Part shown: positions 19,464-31,516 of the stretch, one piece after another | Position numbering within the stretch: the stretch's first letter is position 1 | How the letters are laid out: each line of letters begins with the position of its first letter | DNA from: Actinomycetospora lemnae | Lineage (GTDB): Bacteria; Actinomycetota; Actinomycetes; Mycobacteriales; Pseudonocardiaceae | Assembly (NCBI RefSeq): GCF_028737315.1 | Contig: NZ_JAQZAO010000006.1 | Span: 62,001 to 126,000, forward strand | Direction: 5' to 3' | DNA length: 64,000 nucleotides | Program-made: the position numbers and the translations under genes | The notes under the pieces: generated by a model | What the model was told of the DNA's origin: nothing | Databases searched by the model: none | Seen by the model: the letters and a program-made list of their open reading frames with translations, nothing else

Positions 19464-19580
19464 CATGCCATCGGCGGCGCGTGCGGCCAAACGGCCCGCC
19501 GTCCGGGGTGGGCGGCCGGGGCAGACCCGGGACGCCACGGGACCACCGCTGTCGGAGGGCCCCGGTAGCGTGGACCGACG

Positions 19581-22103
19581 ATGAGCACCGGTCCCGCCAC
19601 CCGCCACGCCGCGTCGGACACCACGTCGGACGTCGGGTCGGGCCCGCCCGTGCGCTCCGCGGCGTCCGCCCTGTCGCGCCGGCTCGCCGCGGCCGCTGCG
19701 GGCGGCGACGACGCGGGCGCCGGCGGCGCGCTGCGTCGCGGGACCGACCGTCCCGACCCGGCGGACGACCCGCTGCTCGAGGGCATGAACCCCCCGCAGC
19801 GCGAGGCGGTGGTGCACACCGGGTCGCCGCTGCTCATCGTCGCGGGCGCGGGGTCCGGCAAGACGCGGGTGCTCACCCACCGCATCGCCTGGCAGATGCG
19901 TCACCAGGGCGTCGGCCCGGGCCAGGTCATGGCCATCACGTTCACCAACAAGGCCGCCGCCGAGATGCGCGAGCGCGTGGCCGCGCTGGTGGGCCGGCGG
20001 GCGAACGCGATGTGGGTCTCGACGTTCCACTCGATGTGCGTGCGCATCCTGCGCCGCGAGTACCGCCACCTCGAGCTGAGCTCCACGTTCTCCATCTACG
20101 ACGCCGACGACTCGCGGCGGCTCGTCGCGTCGGTGGCCCGCGGGCTCGACCTCGACGCGAAGAAGTACTCGCCGCGCGGGCTGCTCGCGCGCATCTCGGC
20201 GTGGAAGAACGAGCTGGTCTCGCCGATCGAGGCCGCCGACGCCGCGGCCACCGAGGCGGAGAAGCGCACCGCCGAGGTCTACGCCGTCTACCAGCAGCGC
20301 CTGCAGCAGTCGAACTCGCTCGACTTCGACGACCTCATCGGTCGCACGGTCGACCTGCTGACCCGCTTCCCCGACGTCGCCGAGTACTACCGGCGCCGGT
20401 TCCGGCACATCCTGGTCGACGAGTACCAGGACACCAACCACGCGCAGTACATGCTGGTCCGGGCCCTGGCGGCGGGCAGCGACGACGGCTCGGTGCCCCC
20501 GGCCGAGCTGTGCGTGGTGGGCGACGCCGACCAGTCGATCTACGCCTTCCGCGGCGCGACCATCCGCAACATCGTCGAGTTCGAGCGCGACTACCCCGAG
20601 GCGCGCACCATCCTGCTCGAGCAGAACTACCGATCCACCCAGCGCATCCTCACCGCCGCCAACGCCGTCATCAGCCGCAACCCGGACCGTCGCGACAAGC
20701 GGCTGTGGACCGACGCGGGCGACGGCGAGCTGGTGGTCGGGTACGTCGCCGACAACGAGCACGACGAGGCCGCGTTCGTCGCCTCCGAGATCGACCGGCT
20801 GGTCGACGCCGGCGAGGCCCGCTTCGGCGAGGTCGCCGTCTTCTACCGGACCAACGGCCAGTCGCGCGTGTTCGAGGACGTGTTCATCCGCCTCGGGCTG
20901 CCGTACAAGATCGTCGGCGGCGTGCGCTTCTACGAGCGCCGCGAGGTCCGCGACGCCATGGCCTACCTCAAGGTGCTGTCGAACCCCGAGGACACGGTCT
21001 CGCTGCGGCGCATCCTCAACGTCCCCAAGCGCGGGATCGGCGACCGGGCGGAGTCGGTGGTCGCCGACGCCGCCGACCGCGAGCGCATCACCTTCGCGGC
21101 CGCCCTGCGCCGGGCCGCCGCGGGCGAGGTGCACGGCCTGGCCACGCGGTCGCAGCGCAACATCGCCGACTTCGTCGAGATGCTCGACGGGCTCGCGGCG
21201 CTGGTCGCCGACGGCACGTCGGTCGACGAGGTGCTCGAGGCGATCCTCGACCGCTCGGGCTACCGGGCGGAGCTCGAGGGCTCGGAGGACCCGCAGGAGC
21301 AGTCGCGGCTGGAGAACCTGCAGGAGCTCGTCAGCGTCGCGCGCGAGTTCGTCCAGGACGCGCTCAACGCCGAGGGGCTGGACGAGGCCGTCGAGGAGCA
21401 GACGGCGGAGCAGGCGCAGGGCACCGACGGCCAGGCGGTGCCCGGGTCGCTCGAGGCGTTCCTCGAGCGCGTGTCGCTGGTGGCCGACGCCGACTCGATC
21501 CCCGACGGCGGCGACGGCGTGGTCACGCTGATGACGCTGCACACCGCGAAGGGCCTCGAGTTCCCGGTCGTGTTCACCACGGGCTGGGAGGACGGCGTCT
21601 TCCCGCACTCACGGGCGCTCGCCGACCCCGCCGAGCTCTCCGAGGAGCGCCGGCTCGCCTACGTCGGCATCACCCGCGCGCAGAAGCGGCTCTACCTCTC
21701 CCGCGCGATCATGCGCTCGGCGTACGGGCAGCCGCAGGCGAACCCGCCGTCGCGGTTCCTCGACGAGGTGCCCGCCGACGTGTGGGAGTGGCGCCGCGTC
21801 GAGCCCAGCTCCGAGCGCTCCTCGCCGGTCGGGCGCACGCGCTTCGGCTCCGGGCGCTGGGCGAGTCCCGGCACCGACCTGTCCGGCCGGGCCTCGCGTC
21901 CCTCGCCGGTGCGCCCGGACTGGAAGGAGGCGCCGACGATCTCGCTCGACGTCGGCGACCGGGTGAGCCACGACAAGTACGGCCTCGGCACGGTGGTCAC
22001 CGTCGACGGCGTCGGCTCGCGCGCCACGGCCACCATCGACTTCGGCTCCTCGGGCACCGTGCGGCTGATGCTCATCGGCGGCGTGCCGCTCACGAAGCTG
22101 TAG
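19581..22103 (+). CDS. pcrA: ATP-dependent DNA helicase PcrA/UvrD1
   Basis: 840 residues. SF1A 3'-5' helicase acting in nucleotide excision repair and replication-fork clearing. Visible motifs: Q-motif/Walker A (NPPQREAVVHTGSPLLIVAGAGSGKT split over ~70-95), motif Ia TFTNKAAAEMRERV, motif II VDEYQDTNHAQ, motif III VVGDADQSIYAFRGA, motif IV QNYRSTQRI, motif V LMTLHTAKGLEFP and motif VI EERRLAYVGITRAQ. The C-terminal KYGLGTVV/ATIDFG segment is the Tudor-like RNAP-binding domain of PcrA. An extra ~60 disordered residues precede the core. ATG 19581 lies 9 nt after TAGCGT, compatible with a (near-)leaderless mRNA. Divergent from the chorismate mutase leader, as in mycobacteria. Confidence 0.97.
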   Translation: MSTGPATRHAASDTTSDVGSGPPVRSAASALSRRLAAAAAGGDDAGAGGALRRGTDRPDPADDPLLEGMNPPQREAVVHTGSPLLIVAGAGSGKTRVLTHRIAWQMRHQGVGPGQVMAITFTNKAAAEMRERVAALVGRRANAMWVSTFHSMCVRILRREYRHLELSSTFSIYDADDSRRLVASVARGLDLDAKKYSPRGLLARISAWKNELVSPIEAADAAATEAEKRTAEVYAVYQQRLQQSNSLDFDDLIGRTVDLLTRFPDVAEYYRRRFRHILVDEYQDTNHAQYMLVRALAAGSDDGSVPPAELCVVGDADQSIYAFRGATIRNIVEFERDYPEARTILLEQNYRSTQRILTAANAVISRNPDRRDKRLWTDAGDGELVVGYVADNEHDEAAFVASEIDRLVDAGEARFGEVAVFYRTNGQSRVFEDVFIRLGLPYKIVGGVRFYERREVRDAMAYLKVLSNPEDTVSLRRILNVPKRGIGDRAESVVADAADRERITFAAALRRAAAGEVHGLATRSQRNIADFVEMLDGLAALVADGTSVDEVLEAILDRSGYRAELEGSEDPQEQSRLENLQELVSVAREFVQDALNAEGLDEAVEEQTAEQAQGTDGQAVPGSLEAFLERVSLVADADSIPDGGDGVVTLMTLHTAKGLEFPVVFTTGWEDGVFPHSRALADPAELSEERRLAYVGITRAQKRLYLSRAIMRSAYGQPQANPPSRFLDEVPADVWEWRRVEPSSERSSPVGRTRFGSGRWASPGTDLSGRASRPSPVRPDWKEAPTISLDVGDRVSHDKYGLGTVVTVDGVGSRATATIDFGSSGTVRLMLIGGVPLTKL

Positions 22104-22138
22104 CTCCACCGGCGCCGGCGAGGCGCGGGGGCAGGAGC

Positions 22139-22344
22139 GCGTGCTCGTGATCATGCGCTGGGCGCTGCTCCTGGGCGGCGCTCGTCCGCGTCGGGGTGAT
22201 CAGGAGCGTCGTCATGTCCCTGCTCGGCGAGTGCGCGGGCCGTCGTGGTGATCAGGAGCGACACCACGCGCCTGCGCGGGCGGGGCCCGGTGCACCGTGC
22301 GCTCGTGATCTCCGCGGGGTGCCGCCGCCGCGCTCGTGATCTCC
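22139..22344. repeat. Cluster of five short repeats (CGCTCsTGATCwCC) in both orientations
   Basis: The 454-nt gap between pcrA and the M23 gene (22104-22557) contains no gene. It holds repeats of one 14-bp motif: GCTCGTGATC (22143-22152), GGTGATCAGGAGCG twice (22195-22208 and 22247-22260, reverse orientation), and CGCTCGTGATCTCC twice (22300-22313 and 22331-22344), the last two followed by GCGG.GTGCC. Then come the 53-bp element copy B and a terminator. Confidence 0.65.
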
Positions 22345-22433
22345 GCGGCGTGCCGATCCCCCGCGAGCGGCACGTTCTGCGCGCCCGCGAGCCCGCCGGT
22401 CATGCGCACGGTGCCGTTCGCCCCGGCACCCCG

Positions 22434-22486
22434 GTGATCGAAGTACCGATACGGACACTCAACGTCAGCGAAGGCACTTCGCTGAC
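22434..22486. repeat. Dispersed 53-bp imperfect palindrome, copy B
   Basis: Second copy of the element at 1841-1893. The outer 23 bp (from GTGATCGAAGTACC) and the outer 14 bp on the other side (GGCACTTCGCTGAC) are identical. The central 11 bp is ACACTCAACGT here and ACGTTGAGTGT in copy A, exact reverse complements. The right part forms a local hairpin GTCAGCGAAG-GCA-CTTCGCTGAC. Confidence 0.75.
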
Positions 22487-22507
22487 ACACCCCGCACACG
22501 ACGACGA

Positions 22508-22535
22508 GGGCCCCGGAGCGCGTGCTCCGGGGCCC
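22508..22535. terminator. Hairpin terminator after M23 peptidase gene
   Basis: GGGCCCCGGAGC and GCTCCGGGGCCC form a perfect 12-bp stem with loop GCGT, 22 nt beyond the M23 stop codon on the minus strand. There is no real U-tract. It may also stop read-through from pcrA. Confidence 0.75.
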
Positions 22536-22557
22536 TGGCCGTCCTGCGGGGAGCGGA

Positions 22558-23805
22558 CTAGTCCTGGGGGGAACCCAACGAGATGCCGCGCTCGGCGAGC
22601 CACGGCAGCGGGTTGATCTTGCGGGAGCCGTCCTCCCACACCTCGAAGTGCAGGTGGGGGCCGGTGGAGCGGCCGCGGTTGCCGATCTCGGCGATCTCCT
22701 CGCCGGCCCGGACCCGCTGCCCCTCCTCGACGTAGGAGCGGTTGACGTGGCCGTAGACGTTGATCGTGCCGTCGTCCAGCTCGACCTTGACCCACATGCC
22801 GAAGCCGCTGGCCGGCCCGGACTCGACGACCGTGCCGTCGGCGACCGAGACGATCGGGGTGCCGATCGGGCCCGCGATGTCGATGCCGCGGTGCGAGGAG
22901 CCCCAGCGGGCGCCGAAGCCCGAGGTGAAGCGGCCCTCGGCGGGCTTGACGTAGTCGGGGCGCGCGGCCTCGGCGGCGGCACGCGCCGCGGCGGCCGCAC
23001 GGTCGGCGGCCTTGCTCAGCGAGCCGACCTGGTGGCCCTCGTCGGCGGACGCGGAGCCCGCGGACCCGGTCGACGTGGTGGCGGCCGGCGCGGCCACCGG
23101 CAGGACGCCCGAGGTGGCCGCGTCGAGGCCGGCGGCGCGGGACGAGGTCGCGTCGCTCGTGGTGGCACGGTCAGAGGCCAGGGCGAGCTCGGCGGTCGTC
23201 GGCGCCTCGGAGAGGGCGTCCATTCCGGCGAGGCTGTGCCCCGCCGTGGCCAGGGCACCCGCGGCGACGGCGGCGACGGCGAGACGCCCGCGCAGCGGCG
23301 ACGGCCCGCGACCGACCGGCGGCGCGGGTCGCGGCGGACGGCCGGGGTCGAGGTCGCGACGGCGGGGAGCGCCCTGCTGCGGGCGGGGCGCGCGGTGGTC
23401 CCGGGGGTCGCCGGGACCACCGGGACCACGGTGCTCGCGCGGCAGCTCGCGCAGCGTCTCCTCGCGGGGCACAGCGCCGGGGACATCGCGGTGAGCGGGC
23501 CGCGGGTGGCCGCCGGTGGTCGGGCCCGCGGGCCGCTGCGGCGCGGGCGCCGGGGGAGCGGCGCCGGGACGCAGCCCGACGGGACGGGCAGGCACCTCCG
23601 GTGCGCGGCCGGTGCCGCTGACGAACCCGGCGGCGTCACCGCCGCGGCGCCCGCCGCGGGCACCGAGACCGGGCAGGCCGGCGAAGTCGGGGAAGCGCGG
23701 TCCCGCGGGGCCGCCACCGAAGCCGCCGGCGAGGGCGGGGGTGAGGCCGAGGGAACCGAACAGGGGCGCGGACGGCGGGCGTGGGGAGCTGTTCGCCAAG
23801 ACCAT
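22558..23805 (-). CDS. M23 family zinc metallopeptidase (cell-wall endopeptidase)
   Basis: 415 residues, syntenic with Rv0950c. A long Pro/Gly/Arg-rich N-terminal region (1-165) precedes one hydrophobic anchor (RLAVAAVAAGALATAGHSL) and an Ala-rich helix. The LytM/M23 domain (300-400) has zinc ligands in SSHRGIDIAGP and the HxH motif GPHLHFEVW. It probably cleaves peptidoglycan cross-bridges outside the membrane. ATG 23805 lies close behind GGGAAGG, so an internal start is possible. The gene is convergent with pcrA and has a 369-nt gap upstream. Confidence 0.92.
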   Translation of the reverse strand: MVLANSSPRPPSAPLFGSLGLTPALAGGFGGGPAGPRFPDFAGLPGLGARGGRRGGDAAGFVSGTGRAPEVPARPVGLRPGAAPPAPAPQRPAGPTTGGHPRPAHRDVPGAVPREETLRELPREHRGPGGPGDPRDHRAPRPQQGAPRRRDLDPGRPPRPAPPVGRGPSPLRGRLAVAAVAAGALATAGHSLAGMDALSEAPTTAELALASDRATTSDATSSRAAGLDAATSGVLPVAAPAATTSTGSAGSASADEGHQVGSLSKAADRAAAAARAAAEAARPDYVKPAEGRFTSGFGARWGSSHRGIDIAGPIGTPIVSVADGTVVESGPASGFGMWVKVELDDGTINVYGHVNRSYVEEGQRVRAGEEIAEIGNRGRSTGPHLHFEVWEDGSRKINPLPWLAERGISLGSPQD

Positions 23806-23932
23806 CCTTCCCGCGGATCGGGGTCGGTCCCGGCGACATCCAGGGCGGGGAGTTCGGGGAGAGCCCTGACGGAACGTTCGGGGTCGTTCCGTATGTCGTT
23901 CGTGACCTGACCGTGATGAGGACGGCGAGAAG

Positions 23933-23989
23933 GTAGCGACGCGGTCACGGGCTGAGCAAACGACAGGAGTGCCTCGAGCCGGTCGCTAC
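23933..23989. other. Inverted repeat in the long 5' region of the M23 gene
   Basis: The 369-nt gap 23806-24174 upstream of the M23 gene has no coding frame I can support. It contains GTAGCGAC (23933-23940) and its exact complement GTCGCTAC (23982-23989), 41 nt apart, with further complementary GC bases inside. This could be an operator pair or a structured 5' UTR. I looked for a ydaO/c-di-AMP riboswitch, which often precedes actinobacterial cell-wall hydrolase genes, and could not match its core. Confidence 0.35.
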
Positions 23990-24174
23990 GCCGTGCGTGC
24001 GGGCGTGCGCGCCGAGCGGTCATCACCGTGTCGGGTGACCCGTCCTCGCTCGGTCGGACGCATCCTCCCCGTTCGGCGCGCGCTCGGCGCGGGCCGTCAC
24101 GCCTGGTCGACCGCTCACCCGGTGCTGGGGCCTACGCGGCGTCCGGATCGCCCCGCATGTCGGGTTTTCCCCGG

Positions 24175-25203
24175 TCAGCCCGCCACGGCGTGGGGCGAGC
24201 CCGCGCGCTCGCGACGGCCCGGCACCGGTCGGCGGGAGAGCAGGCGGGTCACGAGGTGCACGACCTCCGGGTCGATCGTCATCGACAGGTGCCCGACGTG
24301 CTCGAGCTCGACCTCCGTGACCGCGAGATCGGGGTGGGTCAGCCGCGCCGCCGACTGCGGGACGATCAACTGGTCCTGGCGGCTCCACACCGCGAGGAAG
24401 CGGGTCCGGCAGCCCGGCGCCGGCTCCTCGAGCTCGCGCAGCAGGTCCGAGCCCGGCTGCAGCTGCTGCGGGACCCGCGTCGGCGGCAGGAAGTGGGCGA
24501 TGAGGCTGCCGCGGTGCGGGGTCCCGAGCGTCACGAGCGTGTCGACGCGCGCGTCGCCCCCGAGCCGCTGGACGTAGTAGCGCGCCATCAGCCCGCCCAG
24601 TGAGTGCCCGACGATGTGGACACGGTCGGCGCCGGTGCTCGCGCAGAGCCGCTCGACGTGGTGGCCGAGCTCGCGGGCGGCGGCGCGGACGTCGCCGGTG
24701 AACGCGGTGAGGACGCTGAAGTTCACCGCGTGCACCACGCCGAACCCGCGCCGGCGCAGCGCGCGGGAGAGCAGCGCGAAGATCGAGCGGTTGTCGACGA
24801 TGCCGTGCACGAGCAGCACGGGCGTCGTCGAGGTCTCCATGTCCGAGACGACGAGGCTGCGCTGCGCGGTGGAGAGCGCGGCGGTGCGGTGGTGGACGAA
24901 CGTGCCCGCCGGGCGCAGCACCTCGTCGACGAGACCCCAGGGATAGAGGGAGACGTGGACCGCGGTCCACGCGATCTCGACGGCCAGCCCGCGCACACCC
25001 GCCGGCACCCCGACGGTGCGCGCCGCGTAGCCCAGCCCGCGCCAGACGGCGCCCGCGACGGTCGCCAGCGGCCGCTCGGCGGGCGTGGGGAGGCCTGCCG
25101 GCTCGGTCCCCGTCTCCTCGGCAGGATCGACGGGTCCGGCTCTCCTGTCGGCGTGCTCGTCCGGATGCGGCGCGTCCCGCGACATGACGCCCGTCACGTC
25201 CAT
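24175..25203 (-). CDS. Alpha/beta hydrolase, triacylglycerol lipase-like
   Basis: 342 residues. The lipase core contains LLVHGIVDNRSIFALL (HG oxyanion strand), nucleophile elbow HIVGHSLGGLMARYYV, Asp in VWSRQDQLIVP and catalytic His in ELEHVGHLSM. The fold resembles EstA/PGAP1-type lipases that act on acyl esters; the substrate is unknown. There is no signal peptide, but an amphipathic N-terminal region (GVRGLAVEIAWTAVHVSLYP) may associate with the membrane. ATG 25203: a TAACGT box sits exactly 7 nt upstream, suggesting a leaderless transcript; ATG 25185 is the alternative. It is divergent from sucC. Confidence 0.9.
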   Translation of the reverse strand: MDVTGVMSRDAPHPDEHADRRAGPVDPAEETGTEPAGLPTPAERPLATVAGAVWRGLGYAARTVGVPAGVRGLAVEIAWTAVHVSLYPWGLVDEVLRPAGTFVHHRTAALSTAQRSLVVSDMETSTTPVLLVHGIVDNRSIFALLSRALRRRGFGVVHAVNFSVLTAFTGDVRAAARELGHHVERLCASTGADRVHIVGHSLGGLMARYYVQRLGGDARVDTLVTLGTPHRGSLIAHFLPPTRVPQQLQPGSDLLRELEEPAPGCRTRFLAVWSRQDQLIVPQSAARLTHPDLAVTEVELEHVGHLSMTIDPEVVHLVTRLLSRRPVPGRRERAGSPHAVAG

Positions 25204-25499
25204 GAGGTGGACGTTAAGGGTTGTTCACGCGAACCGTCGCGATAGGACGTGCCCGGACCGATCAAGTACGGCCCCGATCGGGCGCACCCGAGCGCACCCC
25301 GAAACGATTCAGCACCGCGCCGACCGGCGCGTGTGTCCGGTGTCGCCCCCGCCGCACCGCCCGGGTACCCGTCGCGTGGATAGGGTCGCCGCGCATCCGT
25401 CGGGACGTGGGCGCGCCGCTGGACAGGTGGGCGCCACGCGACCTCGCCCGGCCGTCGCCGCCGGCGGCGGGCCGGGGAGTTGGTGAGGAGAGTTCACGA

Positions 25500-26669
25500 G
25501 TGGACCTGTACGAGTACCAGGCGAAGGACCTCTTCGCCGCCCACGGGGTGCCGGTGCTGCCCGGGCGCACCGTCGACACCGCCTCCGAGGCCGAGCGGGC
25601 CGCGCAGGAGATCGGCACCGCCGTGGTCGTCAAGGCGCAGGTGAAGACGGGCGGTCGCGGCAAGGCCGGCGGCGTCAAGCTCGCCCAGACCCCCGCCGAG
25701 GCCAAGGAGAAGGCCGAGGCCATCCTCGGGCTCGACATCAAGGGCCACATCGTGCACCGGGTCCTGGTCACCGAGGCCAGCGACATCGCGCAGGAGTACT
25801 ACTTCTCCTTCCTCCTCGACCGCTCGAACCGCACCTTCCTCGCCATGTGCTCGGCCGAGGGCGGCATGGAGATCGAGGAGCTCGCGGTCGAGCGGCCCGA
25901 GGCGCTGGCCCGGGTGCCGATCGACCCGATCGCCGGCGTCGACCGCGCCAAGGCCGACGAGATCGTCAAGCAGGGCAACATCCCCGCCGAGGTCGCCGAC
26001 GAGGCCGCGCAGGTCATCGTCAAGCTGTGGGACACCTTCGTCGGCGAGGACGCGACGCTGGTCGAGGTCAACCCGCTGGTGCGCGACCCGCAGGACCGGG
26101 TCGTCGCGCTCGACGGGAAGGTCACCCTCGACGAGAACGCCGACTTCCGGCACGAGTCCCACACCGAGCTGGTCGACGAGCGCAGCCAGAACCCGCTCGA
26201 GGCGAAGGCCAAGGAGAAGGGCCTCAACTACGTCAAGCTCGAGGGCGGCCAGGTCGGGATCATCGGCAACGGTGCCGGCCTCGTCATGTCCACCCTCGAC
26301 GTCGTCGCGTACGCGGGCGAGCAGTACGGCGGGATGAAGCCCGCCAACTTCCTCGACATCGGCGGCGGCGCGTCGGCCGAGGTCATGGCGGCCGGGCTCG
26401 ACGTCATCCTCGGCGACGACGACGTCAAGAGCGTCTTCGTCAACGTCTTCGGCGGCATCACCGCCTGCGACGCGGTGGCCAACGGCATCGTCGAGGCGCT
26501 GAAGATCCTCGGCGACAACGCGACGAAGCAGCTCGTCGTCCGCCTGGACGGCAACAACGTCGACGAGGGCCGCCGGATCCTCGCCGAGGCGAACCACCCG
26601 CTGGTCACGGTGGTGGACACGATGGACGACGCGGCCGCGAAGGCCGCCGAGCTGGCGGCAGGGGCGTAG
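25500..26669 (+). CDS. sucC: Succinyl-CoA synthetase (ADP-forming) subunit beta
   Basis: 389 residues, standard length. TCA-cycle enzyme: succinyl-CoA + ADP/GDP + Pi to succinate + NTP. The start [22 protein letters not shown] is diagnostic. The ATP-grasp lysine region [21 protein letters not shown] and the C-terminal flavodoxin-like part [14 protein letters not shown]...[16 protein letters not shown] are intact. GTG 25500 has GAGGAGAG at 25485-25492. The 297-nt region before it (25204-25499) carries no gene and presumably holds the promoters of sucC and the divergent lipase. sucD follows 5 nt later. Confidence 0.97.
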   Translation: MDLYEYQAKDLFAAHGVPVLPGRTVDTASEAERAAQEIGTAVVVKAQVKTGGRGKAGGVKLAQTPAEAKEKAEAILGLDIKGHIVHRVLVTEASDIAQEYYFSFLLDRSNRTFLAMCSAEGGMEIEELAVERPEALARVPIDPIAGVDRAKADEIVKQGNIPAEVADEAAQVIVKLWDTFVGEDATLVEVNPLVRDPQDRVVALDGKVTLDENADFRHESHTELVDERSQNPLEAKAKEKGLNYVKLEGGQVGIIGNGAGLVMSTLDVVAYAGEQYGGMKPANFLDIGGGASAEVMAAGLDVILGDDDVKSVFVNVFGGITACDAVANGIVEALKILGDNATKQLVVRLDGNNVDEGRRILAEANHPLVTVVDTMDDAAAKAAELAAGA

Positions 26670-26674
26670 AAGCG

Positions 26675-29369
<2,695 letters not shown>

Positions 29370-29455
29370 CCCCACCGGCCCCACCGGCCCCACCGACCCC
29401 ACAGCCCGCGGCGTGGGAGCGCCGGTCGGGACCCGTCACCTGACAGGGTCCGAGC

Positions 29456-30838
29456 GTGACCGTCCGGACCAGCCCCTCGCCGCGGCGCGGTGGCCGGCGC
29501 GGCGGGCGTGGCGCCGACACCCCTGACGGCACCGCCGGGAGGAGCGCACCCGCCTGGGTGCCCGTCCTCGCGCGCGTGGCGCTCCTGCCGCCACTGACCT
29601 GCTACGGGATCGCGGTGGTGGTCGCCGGGGTGGTCGCGGCGCTGGCGTCGGGCACGACGCCCGGCGGCGAGCCCGGCCTCGGGCAGGCGCTGGCCGTCGG
29701 GATCCCGCTGTGGCTGGTCGCGCACCTGGTCCCGCTGCAGGTCACCGGCGTCCCGCTGGGCGTCCTGCCCCTCGCGCCCGCCGCGCTGCTCGCGGTCCTG
29801 GTGGCCACCGTCGCGCGGGGTGCGGTGGCGCGTCTCGAGGGCGACGGGCGGTCCGCCGGCCTGCTGCACGGGGTCGGGGTGCCGGTCGTGGCGACGGCCG
29901 CGGCGGCGCACGCGGTCATCGGGGTGCTGGCGGCCGCCCTGCTGACCCCGGAGACGGTGGTGGACGCCTCGCCCGGGCTCGCGGGCGTCGTGTGCGGGGT
30001 GCTCGCCGGGCTCGCCGCGGTCGCGGGCGTGGCGCGCCCCTGCGGGCTGCTCGCGCTGCCGCGCCGCCTCCCGCGCTGGGCGCGCCACGGGCTGCGCGGC
30101 GGTCTCCTCGCGGCGTCGGCGCTGCTCACCGCCGGTGCCGCACTCCTGCTCGCGGCCCTGCTCGCGGACGCGGCCGCGGTGGCGGACGTGGTCGCCGACG
30201 TCGCCCCGGAGGCGGGCAGCGGCGCCGGGCTGACGCTGCTGACGCTCGCCTACCTGCCGAACGCCGTCGTCGCGGCGGCGTCCTGGCTGATCGGTCCCGG
30301 GGTGTCGATCGGGGCCGCGTCGGCCACCCCGACCGCCATCAGCTCCGGCCTGCTGCCGCCGATCCCGCTGGCCGCGGTGCTCCCGCAGAGCCCGCCGCCG
30401 ACCTGGGCCGGGCTCGCCTTCGCGGTCCCGCTGGCCGTCGGGAGCCTCGTCGGCTGGCGCCTCGCCCCCACCGCGCCGGACGCGGCGACGCGCGTGCGCT
30501 CGGTCGTCGTCGCGGCCGTCTCCGCGGCGCTGCTGCTCGGGCCGGCCGCGGCCCTGTCCGGTGGGCGGCTCGGGGCGGGCCCCTTCGACCCGGTCACCGT
30601 GCCCGCCGGCCCCGTCGCCCTGGCGGTGCTGGGCTGGGTGCTGGTGCCGGGGCTGGTCGTCGCCCTGCTCGCGGTCCCGCTCGGGACGGCGTCGGACACC
30701 CGGCGGCGGTCGCGACCGGCCCCGTCGGCGGCCGCCGACCAGGCCCCGGCCGACCCTGCGGAGCAGGACGCGGCCCCCGCGGAGGAGGACGGGAGCGGGT
30801 CCGAGGGCGTTGCTGCTGGTGGCGACGGTCGCAGCTAA
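29456..30838 (+). CDS. DUF6350 polytopic membrane protein
   Basis: 460 residues, corresponding by position and shape to Rv0955. About ten hydrophobic segments; characteristic stretch [38 protein letters not shown] split over residues ~260-300. The tail is Ala/Glu/Asp-rich and cytosolic. Function unknown, though it is conserved next to purN in actinobacteria. GTG 29456 is preceded by CAGGGT 6 nt upstream (weak -10, possible leaderless start) and no good ribosome site. Confidence 0.85.
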   Translation: MTVRTSPSPRRGGRRGGRGADTPDGTAGRSAPAWVPVLARVALLPPLTCYGIAVVVAGVVAALASGTTPGGEPGLGQALAVGIPLWLVAHLVPLQVTGVPLGVLPLAPAALLAVLVATVARGAVARLEGDGRSAGLLHGVGVPVVATAAAAHAVIGVLAAALLTPETVVDASPGLAGVVCGVLAGLAAVAGVARPCGLLALPRRLPRWARHGLRGGLLAASALLTAGAALLLAALLADAAAVADVVADVAPEAGSGAGLTLLTLAYLPNAVVAAASWLIGPGVSIGAASATPTAISSGLLPPIPLAAVLPQSPPPTWAGLAFAVPLAVGSLVGWRLAPTAPDAATRVRSVVVAAVSAALLLGPAAALSGGRLGAGPFDPVTVPAGPVALAVLGWVLVPGLVVALLAVPLGTASDTRRRSRPAPSAAADQAPADPAEQDAAPAEEDGSGSEGVAAGGDGRS

Positions 30839-30910
30839 CCTGGTCGGGACATCCACATCCGCCCGGGAGCAGCGCTGACCACCACCGAGCCGCACCGGCT
30901 GCGTCTGCCC

Positions 30911-31516
30911 GTGCCCGCCCGCGTCGTCGTCCTCGCGTCCGGCTCGGGGAGCCTGCTGCAGGCCCTGCTCGACGCGTGCGAGGGCGCGGACTACCCGGCG
31001 CGCGTCGTCACCGTCGTCTCCGACCGTGCCGGCGTGGGCGCCCTGGACCGCGCGACGGCCGCGGGCGTCGCCACCGCGGTGGTCCGGCCCGCCGAGTACG
31101 GCGACCGGGTCGTCTGGGACGCCGCGCTGGCCGACGCCGTCGCGGCGGCCGAGCCCGACCTCGTCGTGTCCGCGGGTTTCGGGCGGCTGCTCGGGGAGGC
31201 GTTCCTGGCCCGCTTCGGCGGCCGCACCATCAACACCCACCCGGCCCTGCTCCCGGCGTTCCCGGGCGCCCACCCCGTGCGCGACACCGTCGCCTACGGG
31301 GTGAAGGTCACCGGCGCGACCGTGCACCTGGTCGACGCCGGCGTCGACACGGGGCCGGTCCTGGCCCAGGAGGCCGTCGGGGTCGAGCCGGACGACACCG
31401 AGGACACGCTGCACGAGCGCATCAAGGTGGTCGAGCGCCGGATGCTCGTCGAGACCGTGGCCGCGCTGGCCCGCCACGGTGCCACCGTCACCGGACGAGG
31501 AGTGAACATTCCGTGA
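30911..31516 (+). CDS. purN: Phosphoribosylglycinamide formyltransferase (GART)
   Basis: 201 residues from the first conventional start. Third step of IMP synthesis: transfers formyl from 10-formyl-THF to GAR. Motifs: [19 protein letters not shown] (phosphate-binding loop), [13 protein letters not shown], catalytic [17 protein letters not shown] (Asn, His) and [19 protein letters not shown] (Asp). The true start is probably CTG at 30875: GGGAG lies 5 nt before it, and reading from there adds 12 residues ([12 protein letters not shown]) that align with the N-terminus of mycobacterial PurN. No ribosome site precedes GTG 30911. The stop overlaps the purH GTG. Confidence 0.95.
   Translation: MPARVVVLASGSGSLLQALLDACEGADYPARVVTVVSDRAGVGALDRATAAGVATAVVRPAEYGDRVVWDAALADAVAAAEPDLVVSAGFGRLLGEAFLARFGGRTINTHPALLPAFPGAHPVRDTVAYGVKVTGATVHLVDAGVDTGPVLAQEAVGVEPDDTEDTLHERIKVVERRMLVETVAALARHGATVTGRGVNIP

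Noticed and set aside
22434-22520. A small plus-strand peptide reading VIEVPIRTLNV through repeat copy B
   Set aside because: The same peptide-like reading appears wherever the 53-bp element occurs (also at 1841-1893), so it reflects the repeat and not a gene.
23806-24174. ydaO/c-di-AMP riboswitch upstream of the M23 gene
   Set aside because: Looked for on the minus strand; the conserved core sequences could not be matched.
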